Assembly: GCA_031549965.1 (NCBI GenBank)
Contig: JAVBPB010000014.1
Span: 1 to 19,988 of the forward strand
DNA length: 19,988 nt
Origin: JAVBPB01 sp031549965
Lineage (GTDB): Bacteria > Bacillota > Clostridia > Lachnospirales > Lachnospiraceae
Reading direction: 5' to 3'
This document shows, piece by piece, positions 6,853 through 15,103 of this stretch. Position numbers and translations under genes: made by a program. The first letter of the stretch is position 1; each line of letters opens with the position of its first letter. Under the pieces are notes generated by a model, which did no database searches, was not told where the DNA came from, and saw only the letters and a program-made list of their open reading frames with translations.

Positions 6853-7884
6853 TCACTTAATCTTATCTGCAATCTTATAAATAAGTCTCTCCGATTCTTC
6901 CCATCCAAGGCATGGATCAGTTATTGATTTACCATAAATATGATCTTCAACTTTACAAGCTCCTGGTTCAATATAGCTTTCAATCATTACACCTTTTACA
7001 AAACCTTCAATATCACCAGAAACAGTTCTACTATGTAAAACCTCCTCAACAATTCGAGGCTGTTCGGCATATAGTTTGTTTGAGTTGGCATGGTTAGCAT
7101 CAATAATTACTACAGGATTAACTAGTTCTCTTTTTCCATACATGTGATATAATTTTTTAAGATCTTCATAATGATAGTTTGGTTGAGATTGTCCGTGTTT
7201 GTTAACGGCACCTCTTAAAATAGTATGAGCCAGTGGATTGCCGTCTGTTTTAACTTCGGCATTTCTGTACATGAAAGTGTGTTTTGCTTGGGCGGCAACA
7301 ACAGAATTTAACATAACGGAGAAGTCTCCGCTTGTTGGATTTTTCATTCCGACTGGAATGTCAATACCGCTTACTACTAATCTGTGTTGTTGATTTTCAA
7401 CCGATCTTGCTCCGATGGCCACGTAGGATAGAATGTCTTCAACATAGTCCCAATTTTCAGGGTAGAGCATTTCGTCAGCAGCAGTAAGGCCTGTCTCAGA
7501 TATAGCTCTAATGTGCATTTTACGAAGAGCTAAAATACCAGCAGCAATATCTGGTTTTTTTTCGGGATCGGGTTGATGAGCCATACCTTTGTAGCCTTCA
7601 CCGGTAGTTCTTGGTTTGTTTGTATAAATTCTTGGAATAATTATCAATTTATCAGATACTTTTTCTTGTACCCTTGCAAGCCTTTGTATATAATCGCAAA
7701 CAGAATCTTCATTATCTGCTGAACAAGGACCAATAATTACTAAGAATTTATTTGATTTTCCGGTAATTACATCTTTGATTTGAACGTCTCTTTGTTTCTT
7801 TATCTTAGTTAATTCTTCTGACATTGGAAGTTGTGCCTGTATTTCGGCAGGGGAGGGTATATCCTTAATATATTTGAAACTCAT
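6853..7884 (-). CDS. aroF: 3-deoxy-7-phosphoheptulonate (DAHP) synthase, AroFGH type
   Basis: Condenses phosphoenolpyruvate and erythrose 4-phosphate to DAHP, the first committed step of the shikimate pathway. At 343 residues it has the length of the type I-alpha enzymes of E. coli. Metal ligands match the expected set: C54 (IIGPCSA), H265 (DANHAN), E302 (MIESY) and D323 (ITDPCLGW). KPRTT at 90-94 is the substrate-binding signature. The gene starts 12 nt after tyrS with its own site (AAGGAG), so the two are likely one transcript, linking tyrosine charging to aromatic synthesis. Which amino acid inhibits this isozyme cannot be read from sequence; AroF, AroG and AroH are all possible labels. 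Confidence 0.93.
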   Translation of the reverse strand: MSFKYIKDIPSPAEIQAQLPMSEELTKIKKQRDVQIKDVITGKSNKFLVIIGPCSADNEDSVCDYIQRLARVQEKVSDKLIIIPRIYTNKPRTTGEGYKGMAHQPDPEKKPDIAAGILALRKMHIRAISETGLTAADEMLYPENWDYVEDILSYVAIGARSVENQQHRLVVSGIDIPVGMKNPTSGDFSVMLNSVVAAQAKHTFMYRNAEVKTDGNPLAHTILRGAVNKHGQSQPNYHYEDLKKLYHMYGKRELVNPVVIIDANHANSNKLYAEQPRIVEEVLHSRTVSGDIEGFVKGVMIESYIEPGACKVEDHIYGKSITDPCLGWEESERLIYKIADKIK

Positions 7885-7896
7885 TGCTAACGCTCC

Positions 7897-9129
7897 TTAG
7901 TTTGCTTTTATTTGATGATATCCTTTTTTGCCTTTTTTGATTAAAAGTGCAGATTCCTCATTGAAATCAGCAGTTGTAAATTTTTTGTCAAAGTCAACAA
8001 TTTTGATATCATTAACAGTAACGCCACCTTGTTGAATTAAACGTCTTGCTTCTGAACGTGTTGTGGAAAGCTTTGAATCAACAAGTAATGTTATTAGGTC
8101 TATTCCAGATTCAAAATCAGCTAAAGGATAAGTTTTTGTTGGAATGTCTGCACTTTTAGCACCATCAGAAAAAAGTGCTTTAGAAGCTTCTAGTGCTTTT
8201 ACAGCTTCTTCTTCTCCATGGACTATTTTGGTAATTTCAAATGCTAAAACTTCTTTAGCGTGATTGATTTCAGCCCCTTCTAAAGAGCCAAGTCTTCTTA
8301 CTTCATCCATAGGAAGGAAAGTTAAAAGTCCAAGAAGTTCTAAAACTTTTACATCTTCAACATTTCTCCAGTATTGAAAGAATTCATATGGAGAAGTCTT
8401 TTCAGGATTTAGCCAAACAGCACCTTTCATAGTTTTACCCATTTTAACTCCATCACTGGTTGTAAGAAGCTTAAAGGTTAAACCAAATGCAGGTTTTTGT
8501 TCTTTTCTTCTTATTAATTCAACTCCGCCTAAAATATTAGACCATTGATCATTTCCACCAAGCTGTAATGTACAATTGTATTGTTTATTTAACTTCCAAA
8601 AATCATATGACTGCATTAACATATAATTAAATTCAAAGAATGTTAGTCCTTTTTCCATTCTTTGTTTGTAACAATCTGCGGTTAACATTTTATTAACTGA
8701 AAAATGTACGCCTATTTCACGTAAAAATTCAACATAGTTTAAATTCAAAAGCCAATCTGCATTGTTTGCAATAATTGCATTATCATTATCAAAATCAATA
8801 AAACGTGATAGCTGTTTATAAAAACAGTCAGCATTATGGGCAATTGTTTCTTTTGTCATTATACTACGCATATCAGATTTGCCAGATGGATCACCAATCA
8901 TAGTAGTTCCACCACCAAGTAAAGCTATTGGCTTATGACCTGCCTTTTGCATATGCATCATGGCCATAATAGTAAGAAAATGTCCCGCAGTTAAACTATC
9001 AGCTGTTGCATCAAAACCTATATAAAAGGTAACCTTTTCCTTACCTAGCAATTCTCTAATCTCAGCTTCGTGAGTTGTTTGTTCAATGAATCCTCTTTCT
9101 AAGAGAATATCATATACATTAGTTGACAT
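7897..9129 (-). CDS. tyrS: Tyrosyl-tRNA synthetase
   Basis: Charges tRNA-Tyr with tyrosine using ATP. It has 410 residues, the standard bacterial TyrS length. The Rossmann catalytic domain contains YIGFDATADSL (36-46) and a HIGH-like TAGH (47-50), then GGNDQW (191-196) for tyrosine and ATP binding, and KMGKT (229-233) in the KMSKS loop. An S4 RNA-binding domain fills about 344-404. The start is supported by AAAGGAGG before the ATG. Many Bacillota tyrS genes sit behind a T-box leader; I find no T-box consensus in the roughly 90-nt leader here. aroF follows in the same operon. Confidence 0.95.
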   Translation of the reverse strand: MSTNVYDILLERGFIEQTTHEAEIRELLGKEKVTFYIGFDATADSLTAGHFLTIMAMMHMQKAGHKPIALLGGGTTMIGDPSGKSDMRSIMTKETIAHNADCFYKQLSRFIDFDNDNAIIANNADWLLNLNYVEFLREIGVHFSVNKMLTADCYKQRMEKGLTFFEFNYMLMQSYDFWKLNKQYNCTLQLGGNDQWSNILGGVELIRRKEQKPAFGLTFKLLTTSDGVKMGKTMKGAVWLNPEKTSPYEFFQYWRNVEDVKVLELLGLLTFLPMDEVRRLGSLEGAEINHAKEVLAFEITKIVHGEEEAVKALEASKALFSDGAKSADIPTKTYPLADFESGIDLITLLVDSKLSTTRSEARRLIQQGGVTVNDIKIVDFDKKFTTADFNEESALLIKKGKKGYHQIKAN

Positions 9130-9210
9130 GAAATTCCTCCTTTATTTTGTTATAGTTTTTGCATAAATAAAATTTAAAAATATAGAAAACCTTATTTTTA
9201 CACTCTAATC

Positions 9211-9239
9211 ATCGTATCATATGAACAACGTAAATTCAA
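9211..9239 (-). promoter_or_regulatory. Promoter of tyrS-aroF
   Basis: On the minus strand, TTGAAT (9234-9239), 17 bases, then TACGAT (9211-9216). The start near 9204 gives a leader of about 75 nt, too short for a T-box riboswitch. Confidence 0.5.
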
Positions 9240-9270
9240 GTTTTTATTTTTACAATTCAAATAACTAAGA

Positions 9271-9305
9271 GTTACTATTCAGCGACATTGGCTGAGAATA
9301 GTAAC
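9271..9305. repeat. Family C hairpin repeat, copy C2
   Basis: GTTACTATTC (9271-9280) and GAATAGTAAC (9296-9305) are perfect inverted arms, with AGC/GCT pairing inside. The reverse complement matches 18492-18518 at 26 of 27 positions. It sits between the divergent tyrS and yebC promoters. Confidence 0.8.
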
Positions 9306-9344
9306 AACTAAGAATTATATTAATACCTTAATCTGTCAAAAGAC

Positions 9345-9374
9345 TTGATTTTTTCATCCTTCATATGTTATACT
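9345..9374 (+). promoter_or_regulatory. Promoter of yebC
   Basis: TTGATT (9345-9350), 18 bases, TATACT (9369-9374). The predicted start near 9381 is about 62 nt upstream of the ATG. Confidence 0.5.
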
Positions 9375-9442
9375 AAATTACGTTAAACAGGATATCAATA
9401 AATCTTTGACCCTGTATAGTAAGTACAAAAGGAGATGTAAAA

Positions 9443-10171
9443 ATGTCAGGACATTCAAAATTTGCAAACATAAAACATAAAAAGGAAAAAAATGACTCTA
9501 CAAAGGGAAAAATCTTTACAAGATTAGGCAGAGAAATAGCAGTTGCTGTAAAAGAAGGCGGTGCTGATCCTGCTAATAATAGAAAACTAAAAGATGTTAT
9601 ATCAAAAGCTAAGGCAAACAACATGCCAAATGATACTATAGATAGAAGTATTAAAAAAGCAGCAGGAGACGCCAATGCAGTAAACTATGAATTTGTTTCG
9701 TATGAAGGATATGGACCAAACGGAATAGCCATAATTGTTGATGCACTAACAGATAATAAAAACAGGACAGCCTCTAATGTAAGAAATGCATTTACAAAAG
9801 GCAATGGAAATGTTGGTACTCAAGGATGTGTATCATTTATGTTTGATAAAAAAGGTCAAATAATTATAGATAAAGAAGAATGTGACATGCAAGCAGATGA
9901 TCTTATGATGACAGCTCTTGATGCTGGAGCAGAAGATTTTACAGATGAAGAAGACAGTTTTGAAATACTAACTGATCCAGAATCATTTTCAGAAGTTTGT
10001 GAAGCCTTAGAAAATGCAGGAATAAAAATGGTAAGTGCAGAAGTTACAATGCTTCCTCAAACATGGGTAGAATTAACTTCTGATGTTGATATAAAAAATA
10101 TGAACAAAACTCTAGATTTATTGGATGAAGATGATGATGTACAAGAAGTATATCATAACTGGAATGAATAA
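9443..10171 (+). CDS. yebC: YebC/PmpR family protein (TACO1 homologue)
   Basis: A 242-residue cytoplasmic protein of the YebC family, known as DNA-binding transcription regulators in some species and as translation factors that help ribosomes through proline-rich stretches in others. The N-terminal signature MSGHSKFANIKHKKEK, the GKIFTRLGREI segment and the NNRKLKDVISKAKANNMP segment are diagnostic, and the acidic C-terminal domains have the usual length. A GGAGA ribosome binding site precedes the ATG. It is divergent from tyrS and appears to be a single-gene unit; rpsU follows with its own promoter. Whether it acts on DNA or on ribosomes cannot be decided here. Confidence 0.95.
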   Translation: MSGHSKFANIKHKKEKNDSTKGKIFTRLGREIAVAVKEGGADPANNRKLKDVISKAKANNMPNDTIDRSIKKAAGDANAVNYEFVSYEGYGPNGIAIIVDALTDNKNRTASNVRNAFTKGNGNVGTQGCVSFMFDKKGQIIIDKEECDMQADDLMMTALDAGAEDFTDEEDSFEILTDPESFSEVCEALENAGIKMVSAEVTMLPQTWVELTSDVDIKNMNKTLDLLDEDDDVQEVYHNWNE

Positions 10172-10227
10172 TGAATAATTTATTTTTCCTAATCATACCA
10201 ATTTTTTAAAAAAATTAATAAAAATAG

Positions 10228-10255
10228 TTGACGAAATTCAAAAATATGCTATAAT
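10228..10255 (+). promoter_or_regulatory. Promoter of rpsU
   Basis: TTGACG (10228-10233), 16 bases, then a perfect TATAAT (10250-10255). The leader is about 74 nt. Confidence 0.7.
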
Positions 10256-10335
10256 CATAGTAGTGCAATTCAAAAATACCCAAACAGTTGTATTATGCAC
10301 AATTCAGCAACTGGAGGGAGGTTAGGTGTGAGGCT

Positions 10336-10509
10336 ATGTCAAACGTTATTGTTAAAGACAATGAAACTTTAGATAGTGCTCTACGTAGATTCAAAAGAAA
10401 CTGTGCCAAAGCAGGTATTCAACAGGAAATACGTAAAAGAGAGCATTACGAAAAACCAAGCGTAAAACGTAAAAAGAAATCAGAAGCTGCGAGAAAACGC
10501 AAATATTAA
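10336..10509 (+). CDS. rpsU: 30S ribosomal protein S21
   Basis: A 57-residue, very basic small-subunit ribosomal protein that binds near the 3' end of 16S rRNA. It begins MSNVIVKDNETLDSALRRFK and ends with the lysine/arginine-rich tail usual for S21. An ATG at 10288 in the same frame would add 16 unrelated residues and is rejected; GGAGGGAGG plus GTGAGG precede the ATG at 10336. It has a strong promoter and a clear terminator, so it is a single-gene transcript. Confidence 0.97.
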   Translation: MSNVIVKDNETLDSALRRFKRNCAKAGIQQEIRKREHYEKPSVKRKKKSEAARKRKY

Positions 10510-10590
10510 TTAACAAACTCTACATGATCATAAAAGGAGTCTAAAGAAGTGTAAAACATTTCTATTTGCTTTTATTCATGCAAAGAACAA

Positions 10591-10620
10591 GCCCTTAATC
10601 GTAAGATTGAGGGCTTTTTT
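10591..10620 (+). terminator. Rho-independent terminator after rpsU
   Basis: GCCCTTAATC (10591-10600) pairs with GATTGAGGGC (10605-10614), with one G:T pair, around GTAA, and is followed by six T. Confidence 0.95.
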
Positions 10621-10623
10621 ATG

Positions 10624-10652
10624 GTATACCGCTAGAATAACCTACATATATT
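10624..10652 (+). promoter_or_regulatory. Weak candidate sigma-E promoter of the yqfC operon
   Basis: CATATATT (10645-10652) is the same -10-like octamer seen before spoIIM. The matching upstream box, GTATACC (10624-10630), fits the sigma-E pattern only partly. yqfC-yqfD are sigma-E genes in B. subtilis, which favours the call. Confidence 0.35.
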
Positions 10653-10685
10653 AAAATGATAGCAGTAACCAAAGGAAATCTTGAC

Positions 10686-11009
10686 ATGAATAAAAAGAAA
10701 AAAACTAAATTTAAGCCAATATATAATAATCCTTCCGAAAAAGAAAAAGTTTCAATTAAGGAAAATCTCACCAAAGGATTAAATCTTCCGCAAGATGTAT
10801 TACTGGGTGCACCCTTGGTAACTATTACAGGGAAACAGGAGGCACACATAGAAAATTATCGGGGAATAATAGAATACAATGGTAATAGTATTAAAATACA
10901 GACAAAATCATTTAAAATATGCATTGAAGGCTGTAATTTACTAATAGAATACTTTACCAATGATGAGATGAAAATTACAGGAACAATTAATAGTATTTTC
11001 TACTGTTAA
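10686..11009 (+). CDS. yqfC: Sporulation protein YqfC
   Basis: A 107-residue protein of the YqfC family, made in the mother cell during sporulation; its molecular role is unknown. The lysine-rich N-terminus is followed by LNLPQDVLLGAPLVTITG and IENYRGIIEYN, which are typical, and the C-terminal part ends in the usual beta-rich segment. Its position, directly before yqfD and phoH, is the conserved Bacillota order. I start at 10686 because AAAGGAAA lies 9 nt upstream; the earlier ATG at 10656 has no site. The N-terminal extension is somewhat longer than the roughly 95 residues common in the family. Confidence 0.85.
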   Translation: MNKKKKTKFKPIYNNPSEKEKVSIKENLTKGLNLPQDVLLGAPLVTITGKQEAHIENYRGIIEYNGNSIKIQTKSFKICIEGCNLLIEYFTNDEMKITGTINSIFYC

Positions 11010-11031
11010 TAAAATATAAGGGGGAATTGGC

Positions 11032-12273
11032 TTGATAATAAAATTATTGAAATTTTTTAGTGGATATTTGAGAATTATAATAAAGGGATATTCTCCTGAA
11101 AGATTTATTAATTTGTGTAGTAACCATAATATATTATTATGGAATATTAGAAAAACTGAAAAGGGATATGAATTTAATGTAAGCATTAAAGGTTTTTATA
11201 AACTTAGACCGATTGTAAGAAAAACAAAAACAAAGTTAGTTATAGTTGAAAAGATAGGTTTACCTTTCTTTTTACATAAATATAGAAAGAGAAAGATATT
11301 TTTTGGAGGTATAATTGTATTTTCTGTTCTGATATATACAATGTCATTGTTTATTTGGGACATTAGCATTGAGGGTGAGTACACTTATACTGATGATTTA
11401 ATATTAAAATTTTTAAAGCAGAATAATATTTATACAGGAATACAGAAATCAAAAATAAGTTGTAGTGATATTGAATTTAAAATAAGAGATAAATATAAAG
11501 ATATTGGCTGGGTTTCAGCGGAAATTAAGGGAACCAGACTTTTAATTAACTTAAATGAAATATTAATTAATGATAATAAAGTAAGTGAAGATAAAACAGC
11601 ACATATTATTGCAAATAAAGATGGGATAATTACTTCAATAATAACCAGAACAGGTACTCCACTTGTTTTTGAGGGAAATGTTGTTAAGAAAGGTGAGTTA
11701 TTAATATCAGGAGTAGTAAATATTATTGGAGATAATGATATTCAAATAGGAAAAAAGACCGTATTAGCAGATGGAGACATTTACGCAAAAACATATTATA
11801 ATTATCACGAAGAATATAAATTTGAACATAATATTAAAGAATATACAGGCAATGAAAAGAAAAAATATGAAATTACATTATTTACAAAAAAAATTACGTT
11901 ATACAATCCATTAATACATTATGAAAAATATGATATAACTAATGAGGAGAACCAATTAAAGATAGGAGATTCATTCTATTTACCAGTTATATTTTCAATG
12001 GCTAACATAAATGAGTATAAAGAAAATCAAGTTAAGTATACTAATAATGAAATAGAACTATTAGCAAAAACAAAATTAGATAAATTTCTTGAAAATTTAA
12101 CAAAAAAAGGTGTTCAAATCATATCAAATAATGTTACAATAGTAGTTGATAAGAAATCATGCATTGCAGATGGGAAAATACAAGTTGTAGAAAAAATCGG
12201 TAAGTATAAAAATATAGAAGATAATGAGTGGAGGCAGGAAACAACGGATGAGCATAGTGGAAACAATAATTGA
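11032..12273 (+). CDS. yqfD: Sporulation protein YqfD
   Basis: A 413-residue membrane-attached sporulation protein, usual length for the family. A cytoplasmic N-terminal part (about 1-87, with FFSGYLRIIIKGYSPERF) leads to a single membrane segment at about 89-108, then a large extracytoplasmic region beginning ISIEGEYTYT, which resembles the POTRA-like start seen in family members. The start is a TTG at 11032 with AAGGGGG upstream. It follows yqfC by 22 nt and overlaps the chosen phoH start by 26 nt, so the genes are probably coupled in translation. Function is known only from B. subtilis sporulation expression. Confidence 0.85.
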   Translation: MIIKLLKFFSGYLRIIIKGYSPERFINLCSNHNILLWNIRKTEKGYEFNVSIKGFYKLRPIVRKTKTKLVIVEKIGLPFFLHKYRKRKIFFGGIIVFSVLIYTMSLFIWDISIEGEYTYTDDLILKFLKQNNIYTGIQKSKISCSDIEFKIRDKYKDIGWVSAEIKGTRLLINLNEILINDNKVSEDKTAHIIANKDGIITSIITRTGTPLVFEGNVVKKGELLISGVVNIIGDNDIQIGKKTVLADGDIYAKTYYNYHEEYKFEHNIKEYTGNEKKKYEITLFTKKITLYNPLIHYEKYDITNEENQLKIGDSFYLPVIFSMANINEYKENQVKYTNNEIELLAKTKLDKFLENLTKKGVQIISNNVTIVVDKKSCIADGKIQVVEKIGKYKNIEDNEWRQETTDEHSGNNN

Positions 12274-13282
12274 TGTGCCAAGTGAACATGAGAAAAATGT
12301 ATTTGGCGAATTTGATTTTAATATAAAAAAGATAGAAAGAGCTTTTAGGGTTACAGTAGTTACCAGAGATGGAAAAATAAAAATTATAGGAAACAGCTTA
12401 GACATAACTAAAGCTAAGAATGTATTTAGTCAGTTAGTTGAATTGTCAAAGAGGGGAAATGAAATTACTGAGCAAAATGTAGATTATACTATTTCCTTAT
12501 CTATGGATAATTCAGAAGAATCGGTTGTAGAGATTGATGGAGATTTAGTTTGCAATACAATTTCAGGTAAACCTATTAAACCTAAAACCATTGGACAAAA
12601 ATCATATGTTGACCAGATTAGGCAAAAAATGATTGTGTTTGGAATTGGTCCGGCGGGAACTGGTAAGACGTACCTAGCTATGGCAATGGCAATTCATGCC
12701 TTTAAGAATAATGAAGTTGGTAGAATTATTTTAACAAGACCTGCAATTGAAGCTGGTGAAAAATTGGGATTTTTGCCGGGAGATTTGCAAAGCAAAGTAG
12801 ATCCTTATTTAAGACCTTTATATGATGCATTATATCAAATTATGGGGGCAGAAGCTTTCGTTAGAAACACTGAAAAGGGATTGATTGAAGTTGCTCCATT
12901 AGCTTATATGAGGGGTAGAACCTTAGATAATGCATTTATAATATTAGATGAAGCACAAAATACAACTCCTGCACAAATGAAGATGTTTTTAACAAGAATT
13001 GGATTTGGGTCAAAAGTGGTTGTAACTGGAGATCTTACCCAAAAAGATTTGCCACATGATGCTGCGTCTGGATTAGATATTGCAATAAAAGTGTTAAGTA
13101 ATATTGATGATATTGGTTTTTCATATTTAACTAATAAAGATGTTGTAAGACATCCAATTGTTCAAAAGATAGTAAAAGCATATGAGAATTATGAAAATAA
13201 ATTAAAATCACCTAAGAAAAATATCAGTAATACGGAGAGAGCATATGGAATCAAAAGACAACGAATTAAAAAAACAAATTGA
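12248..13282 (+). CDS. phoH: PhoH-like ATPase
   Basis: A cytoplasmic P-loop ATPase of the PhoH/YlaK group, linked to RNA metabolism. Counting from the ATG at 12248 it has 344 residues. Walker A is GPAGTGKT at about 134-141; the Walker B region is FIILDEAQNT, with D at 234. The PhoH core also shows LTRPAIEAGEKLGFLPGDL and VVTGDLTQKDLP. The N-terminal third looks KH-like (EFDFNIKKIERAF), as in many PhoH proteins. An ATG at 12224 would add eight residues, but GGAGG/AGGAA lie between the two starts and favour 12248. It overlaps yqfD upstream and the membrane gene downstream (38 nt), marking a tightly packed operon. Confidence 0.93.
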   Translation: MSIVETIIDVPSEHEKNVFGEFDFNIKKIERAFRVTVVTRDGKIKIIGNSLDITKAKNVFSQLVELSKRGNEITEQNVDYTISLSMDNSEESVVEIDGDLVCNTISGKPIKPKTIGQKSYVDQIRQKMIVFGIGPAGTGKTYLAMAMAIHAFKNNEVGRIILTRPAIEAGEKLGFLPGDLQSKVDPYLRPLYDALYQIMGAEAFVRNTEKGLIEVAPLAYMRGRTLDNAFIILDEAQNTTPAQMKMFLTRIGFGSKVVVTGDLTQKDLPHDAASGLDIAIKVLSNIDDIGFSYLTNKDVVRHPIVQKIVKAYENYENKLKSPKKNISNTERAYGIKRQRIKKTN

Positions 13283-14252
13283 TAGAGATAATAAAACCAT
13301 TTCGATGATATTATACACGGTAACATTTATTATTATTAGTATAATGTCAAGTAGAAACCAATTAGATATTGGCGGGTTTTTAAGAGCAGAAATAGTTGGT
13401 ATTGTTGTATTAACCATAATATTATTTTACGTTAGAATTGAAAATAAAATAGATTCAGTTAACAATTACTATGTATTGTCTGTGGGTTACTTAATTGCAC
13501 TACTTATTATGGTTGTTTCAAGTTATTTAAAAACTTATAATCTTTTGATTGTTGGTACTATGTTTATTGCTATGGCAATTGACTTAAATTGTGCAATAAT
13601 AGTTAATGTGTTTTTGATTATTATCGGCAATTTATTATTGAATTATAATACAGAATATACGGTTCACATATTGATATTTACTTTAATTTCAAGTATAATT
13701 GCAAAGTATTTAAAAAAGAAAAAGTTTTTATTTACTGTCATTCAAATATTGCTAACCTTTAATATTACAATTATGATAATCTTAAATTATTTTAAAATCA
13801 CAAAAGGTTTTATTCTTGAGATGGTATTTTCTTCTATTAGTGTTTTAGCAGCTATTATAGCAGTATATTATTTATATAAAGCATATTTAACACATATCAA
13901 TAAAAATAATATTTCTAAGACAACTGAAGAATTAAATAAAAAATTAGATTCATTAATATCTAATATAAATAAGCCTGAGGCAGAATTAGCTTATGCAGTG
14001 GATAATAATATACAAAATAATGAAATAGATAAAGAAAAAATAATTATAGAAGAAAAGACTTTTATAGAGGTAGCAGTAAATACTAATATTAATGAAAGTA
14101 TTGAGATAACTAGCAAGAATGAAATAAGTACTAATGAAATAAGCATTCAAGAAGTTGAAATTGAAACTGAAGTAGATGCAGTAATTAATGCAGATTTAGA
14201 AAATAATGAAGATACAGAAATATTTATTGAAACAACTGAAGAAATAATGTAA
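13245..14252 (+). CDS. PgpH/YqfF-like gene, membrane part (5' half, ended by an in-frame stop)
   Basis: 335 residues that I read as the front half of a PgpH/YqfF relative, the 7TM-HD family whose typical members break down cyclic di-AMP. About seven or eight membrane segments lie between 20 and 213, then an acidic, Glu/Asn/Thr-rich tail from about 240. The large extracytoplasmic domain seen near the N-terminus of typical PgpH proteins is absent: membrane segments begin by residue 20. GGAGAG precedes the ATG, and the gene overlaps phoH by 38 nt; it lies just where pgpH sits between phoH and ybeY. It ends at TAA 14250-14252, but the frame reopens at once and continues to 15059, giving 604 residues in all if read through. 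Confidence 0.6.
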   Translation: MESKDNELKKQIDRDNKTISMILYTVTFIIISIMSSRNQLDIGGFLRAEIVGIVVLTIILFYVRIENKIDSVNNYYVLSVGYLIALLIMVVSSYLKTYNLLIVGTMFIAMAIDLNCAIIVNVFLIIIGNLLLNYNTEYTVHILIFTLISSIIAKYLKKKKFLFTVIQILLTFNITIMIILNYFKITKGFILEMVFSSISVLAAIIAVYYLYKAYLTHINKNNISKTTEELNKKLDSLISNINKPEAELAYAVDNNIQNNEIDKEKIIIEEKTFIEVAVNTNINESIEITSKNEISTNEISIQEVEIETEVDAVINADLENNEDTEIFIETTEEIM

Positions 14253-14327
14253 GAAACTGATATTGATATAATTAATGAAACAACTATCGAATCAAAAAGT
14301 GAAGAAGAAATTGATAAAACTATCTCT

Positions 14328-15059
14328 ATGTCAGAATCTGATGTGCTTAGTGAAACAATTCCAGAATCACAAGAATTATCAGATGATAATATTAATGATT
14401 TAAATAATGATGAAATAAAAGATAATAATACTTTATTAGAAGACTTCCTTTATGATGCAGAATTAGACACAGATGAAGAAGTTGACGTAAAAGAAGCTTC
14501 AATTGAAGCCATTAGAAGTGAAATTAATAAAAAGCAAAGAGAGAGCAAACTGGATTTAATACTAGATGAAAATTATAAGTTATTAACTCTTATGAAAGAA
14601 AGTAATATAACCCTTTACGAACATAGTTTATATTTATCAAAGTTATCATGTGAAATAGCAGAACTTATTGGAGGTAATGTGCCTATAGTTAAAGCAGGTG
14701 CATTATATCATGAGGTGGGGAAACTATATAGTAAAGAATATATACAAGAAAGTGTTAATACAGCAATTATTAATGAATTTCCAAGAGAGGTTACTGATAT
14801 TATAAGACAGTATTCATTAACTATTGAAGTACCAAAATCTGTGGAAGCAGCAATTATAATGTTAACAGATTCTGCAATTTCTACAATTGAGTATGTAAAA
14901 AGCAGAACAGATAAAAAAGCTGCACCAATGAATAGGATAATTGATAGTGTGCTAAATGCAAGAATAAGTCAAAATGCCTTAGATGAATCAGGTCTTAATA
15001 TGGAACAATTAAAGACTATAAGAGGTTTTTTAATAGAAGAATTTACTAAAGTAGAATAA
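14328..15059 (+). CDS. PgpH/YqfF-like gene, degenerate HD-domain part (3' half)
   Basis: In the same frame as the preceding half and separated from it by one TAA and 25 open codons of the same acidic composition. The ATG at 14328 has no ribosome binding site, so it is probably not an independent start. Residues 1-75 continue the acidic linker; about 90-243 resemble the HD domain of PgpH (LYEHS, AGALYHEVGK, IIMLTDSA). Of the expected metal ligands, H99, H128 and D181 remain, but the HD pair reads H128-E129 and the RQHHG motif reads R-Q-Y-S. A segment between them is also shortened. Cyclic di-AMP hydrolysis is therefore doubtful. This is either a pseudogene fragment, a stop read through, or a sequencing error. 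Confidence 0.55.
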   Translation: MSESDVLSETIPESQELSDDNINDLNNDEIKDNNTLLEDFLYDAELDTDEEVDVKEASIEAIRSEINKKQRESKLDLILDENYKLLTLMKESNITLYEHSLYLSKLSCEIAELIGGNVPIVKAGALYHEVGKLYSKEYIQESVNTAIINEFPREVTDIIRQYSLTIEVPKSVEAAIIMLTDSAISTIEYVKSRTDKKAAPMNRIIDSVLNARISQNALDESGLNMEQLKTIRGFLIEEFTKVE

Positions 15060-15103
15060 AAAATATTTTACATAAATATTTTTTTAGAAATAGGAGTGTT
15101 TAT

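Noticed and set aside
9130..9442. T-box or other known riboswitch before tyrS
   Set aside because: No T-box AGGGTGG-type sequence is seen on the minus strand and the leader between promoter and start is too short.
10193..10226. Terminator after yebC
   Set aside because: Only a short A/T palindrome is present, with no GC-containing stem; it is more likely the AT-rich upstream part of the rpsU promoter.
10656..10685. ATG at 10656 as the yqfC start
   Set aside because: It has no ribosome binding site and overlaps the possible promoter; the ATG at 10686 has AAAGGAAA at proper distance.
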